Shown: positions 57,105 to 64,000 of the stretch, in pieces
Position numbering within the stretch: position 1 is the stretch's first letter
Layout of the letters: each line of letters begins with the position of its first letter
The notes under the pieces: model-generated
What the model was told of the DNA's origin: nothing
What the model saw: the letters and a program-made list of their open reading frames with translations, nothing else
The model's database searches: none
Program-made: the position numbers and the translations under genes
NCBI GenBank assembly: GCA_041399205.1
Contig: JAWKTK010000004.1
Span: 1 to 64,000, forward strand
Source: JAGQOZ01 sp041399205
GTDB lineage: Bacteria > Planctomycetota > Planctomycetia > Pirellulales > Pirellulaceae
DNA length: 64,000 nucleotides
Direction: 5' to 3'

Positions 57105-59464
57105 ATGAGAATTCTACTTTTTGCTACTATGCTCGGCCTGTTCGTTGTCGGTTGTCAACGATCTGATGACACGGTTGTCGATCCGAATACATCTGACGCG
57201 GCGATGAACCAAGCCCCGGATACGCAGACGCGGTTGACTGGTTTTGCTACAGCTCCGCCGTTCGCTGACAGATCGGCGTCGGTTGCCCCGGTCGTCCTTA
57301 CAGCAGCTGAAAGCCAGCAAGGTGATTGGCTCGATTGGCGAGGCCCCTACTTCAACGGTTATTCGCCCGTCACCGGGTTACCGGACGAATTTGATCCTGA
57401 TGGCGGCGAAGGTAGCAACGTAGCATGGAAGGCTCCGTTCGGTGGTCGAAGCACGCCGGTCATCATGAACGGCAAGCTATACACATTGGTTCGCGCCGAA
57501 CCGGAAACAGCTCGGGAAGGTGAACGCATTGTTTGCTTAGATGCCAAAACGGGCGAATTGATCTGGGAAAACCGTTTCAACGTCTATTTGTCGGACGTTC
57601 CGGATACGCGAGTCGGCTGGTCGTCCGTCGTCGCGGACCCGGAAACGAATGCTGTCTACGGCTTGGGTGTCTGCGGTCACTTTGTTTGTGCCGATGCCGA
57701 CACCGGTGAAACTCGTTGGCAGATTCCATTGCACGAACGATTTGGATTACTCAGTACTTACGGTGGCCGAACCAACTTTCCGGTCATTTGTGACGACTTG
57801 GTGATTGTCGTGCCATCATCATTGGTTGGGGCGACGCCGCCAAGCCAGATCATCGCTTTATTGGACTCGATAAACGCACGGGTGAAGTCGTTTGGTTCAA
57901 TGGCACTCGAGATCTTCCGTATGACACTTCGTACAGTGGTCCGGTGTTGACCTCGTTTAACGGCCAAAAGGCCATGGTTGTCGGTTGCGGCGACGGAGCG
58001 GTTTGGGCGTTTCAGCCGCGGACCGGAAAAGCGATTTGGAGCTTCAATCTTTCTCGCCGAGGCCTGAACGCTCCGCCACTGGTCGACGGCAACACCATCT
58101 ACGCTGGCCACGCAGAAGAGAATATGGAAGGCACCGCCATGGGCGCGCTGGCGTCCATCAATACTGGTGACGGAAACATCACCAAGACGGGAAAAAACTG
58201 GCTGATCGAAGAAGTCGCGGCTGGTCGAACTCAGCCCATTAAAGTCGGCAATCATATTTGGGTCTTCACCGACCAGGCCAAGTTGCTAGTGTTTGATCCG
58301 GAAACAGGCCAGCAAGTTGGTCGTCGAGTTGCTTTGGGGACGATGATGCGGAGCAGTCCGCTGCAAGCGGACGGCAAGGTTTACGCGTTTACCGTGAATT
58401 CGCGTTGGGCGATTTTGGAACCGGACGATCGAGCGGGTGCCAAGATTGTCAGCAAAGGACGTCTGCCTAGTGGCGAAGAGACGCATGCATCGCCCATTTG
58501 TGTCGATGGAAGAATCTACGTTCAAACCACAGGTGGATTGTATTGCCTTAAAGACGAATCCAAGGAGTCTGGTTGGGGCGAAACGCTGGAACTGCCTCAA
58601 GAGGCGGCTGTCACGGATGAATCGCCCGCGTGGGTCCAAGTCATCCCGGCTGACGCGTTGTTGCGTCCCGGTGACAGTCAGCAGTTCAAAGTCAAACTGT
58701 ACAATTCGCTAGGACAATTTGTCGGAGATGCCAACAACGCCGAATTCTCGATTGCCGGACGCGGTTCGATTTCCAGCGACGGCAAGCTTTCGCTTCCAGA
58801 AGACATGGCGCACGAAGCCGTTGTGGTCACTGCCAAAGTCGGCGACCTCACGGGCGAAGGCAAGGTTCGAGTGGTTCCGCCGCTGCCGTGGAAATTTGAT
58901 TTCGAACGGACCGCCATCAACAATGGCAAAGGTGAACCGCCGGTAACTTGGGTCGGAGCTCGTTATCGACATGTGGTTCGCGAAGAAGACGGCAACAAGG
59001 TCATGGTCAAAATTACGACCATCCCCAAGGGGACTCGCAGCCGTTGCTGGTTCGGACAATCGGATTTACACGACTATACAATCCAGGCAGACGTTAAAGG
59101 CGCCATAGTCGATAACAAGATGCCCGACATTGGATTGCTTGCCCAAGGCTACGCCCTAGATTTGCAAGGTGCCAGTCAGCAGTTGCAGATCCGATCGTGG
59201 GTGCCGCAGTTGCGAATGGCGGTTACCATTCCGTTCCCTTGGGAAGCGGATACTTGGTACACCATGAAGCTACAAGCGTCTGTCGAAGGAGGAAAAGCCA
59301 TCTTGAAAGGGAAGGTCTGGCCTAAGTCCGAGTCCGAACCAACGGATTGGACCATTGAAGCGACCGACGAAGTTCCAAATTTGTCGGGCAGTCCCGGCCT
59401 GTACGGCAACGCCAAAGACGCGGAAATCTTTCTGGATAATTTGAGCGTCTACGCCAATCCGTAA
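57105..59464 (+). CDS. PQQ-like beta-propeller lipoprotein, frameshifted once or twice
   Basis: The start MRILLFATMLGLFVVGCQRS is a lipoprotein signal with lipobox VVGC. The propeller begins with WLDWRGPYFNGYSPVTGLPD and has blades such as RIVCLDAKTGELIWENRF and FVCADADTGETRWQIPLH. The frame is lost near 57820-57860; the shifted frame continues FIGLDKRTGEVVWFNGTRDL into the second block (57944-59464) with GDGAVWAFQPRTGKAIWSFN. After residue 500 a bacterial Ig-like segment (QQFKVKLYNSLGQFV) and a jelly-roll end (AEIFLDNLSVYANP) follow. The restored length is about 785 residues. Such proteins are periplasmic; no PQQ-dependent enzyme residues are claimed. Confidence 0.85.
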
Positions 59465-59554
59465 CGTCTGAATCAGATACTTGCTGCCCGAATCAAAGTT
59501 GTTCTGGGCAGAGCATTGTTTTTTTTGAAAACATCCAAGCAAGGAATAAACGGT

Positions 59555-61294
59555 ATGAAATCTCGACGCAGAAAACGACTTGCCCTGAAACAGGCGGCTG
59601 TCTTGATGACGTCGTACTTGATGGGCACCATTGCCATGGCATTGGTCACCGATGATGGCATTGTGAATGGAGTCACTTCGACCATTGTGCACGAATCGGC
59701 CACGCAGTTGACTTCGTACAAAGCGGACAACGTCGGTTCGGGCGATTGCAATCAGTGGGGCGGATCACCATCCAGAAACAATGTCCATGCATCCGGTTCG
59801 ATTCCCGAAGAATGGGACGTTGGCGGCTTTGATCGCAAAACGGGTGAATGGAAGAAAGACGACGCCGTCAACATTAAATGGGTCTCTGCTGTTGGTAGTC
59901 AAACCTACGGAAATCCGGTGGTAGCCAACGGTCAAGTCTATGTCGGGACCAACAACGGTCACGGCTACATTGAACGCTATCCGTCCAACGTGGATCTGGG
60001 ATGTTTGATTTGCTTCCGTGAATCGGACGGAGAATTCATGTGGCAGCATTCCAGTGAAAAGCTGCCAACGGGCCGAGTACACGACTGGCCGCTGCAAGGC
60101 ATTTGCTGTGCTCCGCTAGTGGAAGGCGAACGATTATGGTTTGTCACAAGCCGCGGCGAAGTACGCTGCTTGGACACCAAGGGGTTTCATGACGAAGAAA
60201 ACGATGGGCCCTACACGGAAGAAAAAGAGACAGGCAAGCGCGAAGCGGACGTCATCTGGGTCTTTGACATGATGAAAGAACTCGGTTCGTCACAGCACAA
60301 CATGTGCAGCTGTTCGCTAACCGTCTGGGGAGATTTGCTGTTCGTGAACACATCCAACGGTTTGGATGAATCGCACATCAACTTGCCGGCGCCCAACGCA
60401 CCCAGTTTCTTTTGCATGAATAAGAATTCGGGTGAAGTTTATTGGACTGACAAATCGCCAGGCACCAACATATTGCATGGCCAATGGTCTTCACCGGCCG
60501 TGGCGGAATTGGGCGGAGTGGTCCAAGCAATCTTCGCTGGTGGCGATGGCTGGGTCTATTCGTTCAAAGCAGGTCAAGAAAAAGAACTGCTGTGGAAGTT
60601 TGACGCCAATCCCAAGGATTCGAAATGGATCTTGGGCGGTCGAGGCACGCGTAACAACATCATCGCCACACCTGTCATCCACGAAGGCAAAGTTTTTGTC
60701 GCCGTGGGCCAAGACCCAGAACATGGTGAAGGTGTCGGACATTTGTGGTGTATTGATCCGAACTTGCGAGGTGACGTAAGTCCGACGGCGGTCGATAAGG
60801 AAAGGGAAATCCGCTGGAACATCGTCGTATCCAGGCCATGATCGAAGAAGGCGATCAAATCAAGGTGAATCCCCAATTCCGCGGTCGTGTGGCATTACAG
60901 TGAAGATTCGATGCCAGCGAAGATGGTTCGATCGACTTTGAAGAAACCATGCATCGCAGTTGTGGGACAGTGGCCATCAAGGATAACTTGCTGTTCATCT
61001 CCGACTTCAGCGGGCTGTTTCATTGTGTGGATGCCAGCACGGGCAAGCCGCATTGGACATATGACATGTTAGCGCAGCGTGGGGTTCGCCATGATTGTGG
61101 GCGAAAGGTCTTGATCGGTGGCAAAGAAGACGGAGATGTTTGTATCTTCAACGTTTCGGCCGAACAGCATGATCCCTGTTGCCGAAATCAACATGGGCAA
61201 TTCGGTCTATAGCACGCCGGTCCTTGCTAACGGTGTACTGTTCATTGCCAACAAGACGCATTTGTTTGCTATTGAAGAAGGCGAAGCCAACTAA
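59555..61294 (+). CDS. Second PQQ-like beta-propeller protein, several frameshifts at the 3' end
   Basis: The ATG at 59555 follows an AAGGAA element. A basic start and a hydrophobic helix (QAAVLMTSYLMGTIAMALV) anchor or export it. Propeller blades include CNQWGGSPSRNNVHASG, GNPVVANGQVYVGTNNGHGY, RLWFVTSRGEVRCLDTKGFH and VAVGQDPEHGEGVGHLWCID. From about 60825 the frame changes at least twice; coding resumes as CGTVAIKDNLLFISDFSGLF, HCVDASTGKPHWTYDM, GKVLIGGKEDGDVCIFN and ends FAIEEGEAN with TAA at 61292-61294. The restored length is about 575 residues. It follows the first propeller gene by 90 bases, so the two are probably co-expressed. Confidence 0.82.
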
Positions 61295-61398
61295 GTTGGT
61301 TTTCGCTCCGCAAACCTGATTAAACTCTCAGGCGTGACGGTTAACCGTCCACGCCTTTTCTGCGCCTACCGACTTGGTTCGAAAAGGATTCCGTTCAC

Positions 61399-64000
61399 AT
61401 GAAAAACGTCATCGTCACGCTGTTGCTGTTGAATTGGGCTGGGTTGGCGAGTGCGAATGATACGCCCTATTTCGCCGGCGTGGCGCAAGTCGACATCACG
61501 CCCGACTATCCGATTCGCTTGAACGGATTTGGTTTTCGGCGCGAAAAATCAGCCAACCATTCAGCAGTCAGTCTGGGTAAGAAGGCATTGGCCATGCGGT
61601 TCGAACAAGAAAGTCCCGTGGTGTTGATCCTCCTCTGGACAGTCTGGGCATTCCGCTGGCCATGACCCAAGAGGTTCGGCAACGCATTGCCGAACAGACC
61701 AATGTACCGCCTGATCGGATTGTGATTTCGTTTACGCATTCGCATACCACGCCCAAAGTGAACGGTGCGTCGGATAATATCTTTAGCCAAGCCATCCCCG
61801 CCCAACATCAAGAACATATTGATCGATACACCAAGGAATTGGCCGACCAACTCGTCAGTGTTGCCGTGCAAGCGGTGACCAAATTGGAACCAGCCACGTT
61901 GGCCTGGGAACAGGGTCCGTAGAGTTTTGCCAAAATCGTCGAACAGCAGGCGGGCCGGCGGACCACGATCTGCCAGTGCTGCTGGTCCAAAATGCCGAAG
62001 GACAGCCGGTGGCCATCTACACGTCTTATGCTTGTCACTGCGTCACGTTGTCTCACAATTTGATTGGCGGTGACTGGGCGGGTTTTGCGCAAGAGGGCAT
62101 TCAGCGCAAGTTCCCGGGCGTGGTAGCCATGGTCGCGATTGGGGCTGGTTCTGACTCCAATCCCGATTCAGGTGTCACGGGAGACCGAATGGACATTGCC
62201 CAATCACCAAAGGCATGCAGATTGCGGATGAAGTGCAACGATTGATCACAGCGAGTTCGCTACAGACATTAAATCAATCGATCCATTGCGTCTCCAATCG
62301 CATTCCTATTCCTTTGCGCGAACCTCCGACTGCCGCCGAACTACAAGAGTTGATCCAGCAAGGCGGTCCGGCTGGCTACAACGCCCAAACGCAATTGGCC
62401 AAGTTGCAACAGGGCAGGGCACTACAGAACGCGATCGACTATTCGATTCAAACGCTTCACTTCGGCCAGCAGTTGGCCATGACGTTTTTGGCGGGCGAAG
62501 TTTGCGTTGACTATTCGCTGCGACTGAAAACACACTTCGATCGAAATCGATTCTGGCTGGTTGCCTATGCCAACGACTTCTGTGCGTACATTCCTTCAGA
62601 ACGTTTGCTGCAAAAAGGTGGCTATGGCGGCGGCGCGGAGATTCCCTATTTCGCTTTGCCCAACACGATCGCTCCTGGCGTGGAACAACGGATTGTGGAT
62701 GAAGTACAACGCCAAGTGCCGGACACGTTCTTGGCCATCGGCAACCAACAGAAAAAAGGCACGCCGATTTCCGCCAAGTCGCCGGCCGACTCGTTGCAGT
62801 GCCTGAGTACGCATCCACACCTGCAAATTGAATTGGTGGCCAGCGAACCGTTGATCACCGATCCCGTGGCCATCGATTTTGGTATCGACGGCCGTTTGTG
62901 GGTGGCGGAAATGAACGATTACGCTCGAGGCCCCTTGGAAGAGTTTCCTCAACACGGCCGAATTCGCCTGCTGGCAGACACGGATCGAGACGGCGCGTAT
63001 GATTCCGCCACCACGTTTCTGGACAATCTTCGCTATCCCACGGATGTGAAGGTTTGGAAGCGAGGCATCTTGGTGTGTGACGCGCCCGATATTTGGTACG
63101 CGGAGGACACCAACGGTGATGGTCAAGCGGATGTGCGACAGAAACTTTTTTCGGGATTTGCCACGCATAATGCGCAAGCACGAGTGAACAGTTTGGTGTA
63201 TGGCTTGGACAATTGGCTGTACGGTGCATGCGGTTTGTTCGGCGGTGTGATTACCGATCAACAGGGCCGAACCGTGGATACTTCGAATCGAGATTTTCGG
63301 ATGACGCCGGAATTGGATCGCGTCGAAGCGTATTCGGGAAATTCGCAGCAAGGTCGAATTCGTGACGATTGGGATAATTGGTTTGGCTGCACCAATGGAG
63401 AATTGTTGGTTCATTTTCCGGTGCAAGATGAATACCTGCGGCGCAATCCAGCTGTTCAACCGCCTGCTTCGCGAATTGGAATTCTGGTTGGTCACGACGC
63501 CAATCAGCTGTTTCCGCCTGACAATTTGGTTCGCTTTGAATTGTCAGGTCCGCCGGGGCGACCGACGTCAGCTTGCGGGCTGCACATTTATCGAGGTGAC
63601 AAGTTGCCGGCAGTCTATTATGGCAACGCCTTTGTCTGCGAACCGGTCAATCAGTTGGTGCACCGCCGGTTGTTGCGTCGCGATGGCGTGCGGTTTTTTG
63701 CTGATCGAGCCAATACAGAGCAGCGGAGCGAATTCTTGTCTTCGACTGATCCTTGGTTTCGACCCGTGCAAGTGAAAACAGGCTTGGATGGAGCGTTGTA
63801 CGTGGTGGATATGTATCGCTACGTCATTGAGCATCCCGCTTGGATTCCTGAATCGACCAAGGCTTCGTTGGATGTCTTTGCTGGCCAGGGGAAGGGCCGC
63901 ATCTATCGAGTGCGTGCGGCCGAGCATCCGCTTGGTGCGTTGCCGGATTATTCGCAACTGCCATTAACAGATTGGGTGCCACTGCTGGACCACGCCAACG
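61399..64000 (+). CDS. Ceramidase-like domain fused to a PVC-type membrane-bound dehydrogenase domain (partial)
   Basis: Signal peptide MKNVIVTLLLLNWAGLASAN, then a neutral/alkaline ceramidase-like domain: GVAQVDITPDYPIRLNGFGF, VISFTHSHTTPKVNG, NRRTAGGPADHDLPVLLVQN, YTSYACHCVTLSHNLIGGDW, then after a shift FLAGEVCVDYSLRLK and WLVAYANDFCAYIPSERL. Breaks occur near 61630, 61910 and 62205. From 62215 one frame stays open to the window edge and passes, after STHPHLQIELVASEPLITDP, into a PVC-type dehydrogenase propeller: VAIDFGIDGRLWVAEMNDYA, GRIRLLADTDRDGAYDSATT and GLDGALYVVDMYRYVIEHPA. The rest, usually with a c-type heme domain, lies beyond 64000. Its role may be turnover of sulfated or lipid-linked material; this is inference. 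Confidence 0.85.

Overview
The window looks like a chromosome segment of a marine-type Pirellulaceae planctomycete with moderate G+C content. Supporting marks are an ECF sigma factor of the planctomycete kinase-associated type, large Ser/Thr kinases with TPR tails, a PEP-CTERM protein, a giant adhesin with an LEPR-XLL-like N-terminus and a dockerin C-terminus, PQQ-like beta-propellers, SHD1 and GYF domains, and a ceramidase fused to a PVC-type dehydrogenase. This is inference from gene content; no rRNA gene is present.

Layout: 1-6076 (+) is the distal part of a type I-B-like CRISPR-Cas operon (cas8 end, cas7, cas5, cas3, a LexA-like/PRiA4 ORF-3 gene, cas4). A 36-repeat array follows at 6301-8885; no cas1 or cas2 lies between cas4 and the array. 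9021-10764 (-) is a small operon ending in TspO and containing a very short zinc-ribbon gene. 11145-23624 (-) is a continuous, tightly packed ten-gene operon: secreted trypsin-like protease, lipoprotein, TRAFAC-type GTPase, GAP1-like protein, an unknown protein with a low-complexity linker, a 966-aa membrane coiled-coil protein, a tandem GYF membrane protein, an ExbB/MotA-type channel and two different ExbD/MotB-type subunits. It is the best candidate for an undescribed system. 23973-27572 is a rearranged zone with an ECF remnant, a truncated amidase, an intact ECF sigma factor, four tandem ~206-bp REP units, a RAYT transposase and another REP hairpin.

27640-45022 holds a PEP-CTERM protein, a TPR kinase, sulfur-relay genes (TusA, DsrE, DsrE2) around a FadL porin and a GGDEF-EAL regulator, dapF, an AsmA-like protein, a secreted carboxypeptidase-regulatory-like protein and a second kinase. 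45205-55132 is one giant adhesin locus, broken into three reading blocks. 55405-64000 carries a cysteine-rich secreted protein with a clear terminator, a cupin, two PQQ-like propeller proteins and the start of a ceramidase/dehydrogenase fusion that runs off the window.

Reading caveat: roughly 25-30 genes or gene parts are interrupted by single-base shifts, many at homopolymers. CRISPR repeats show the same kind of one-base change and a duplicated spacer differs only in A-run lengths. I therefore treat most broken genes as probably intact in the organism and give restored extents, flagging each break. Genuine truncation is argued only for the amidase and the ECF remnant.
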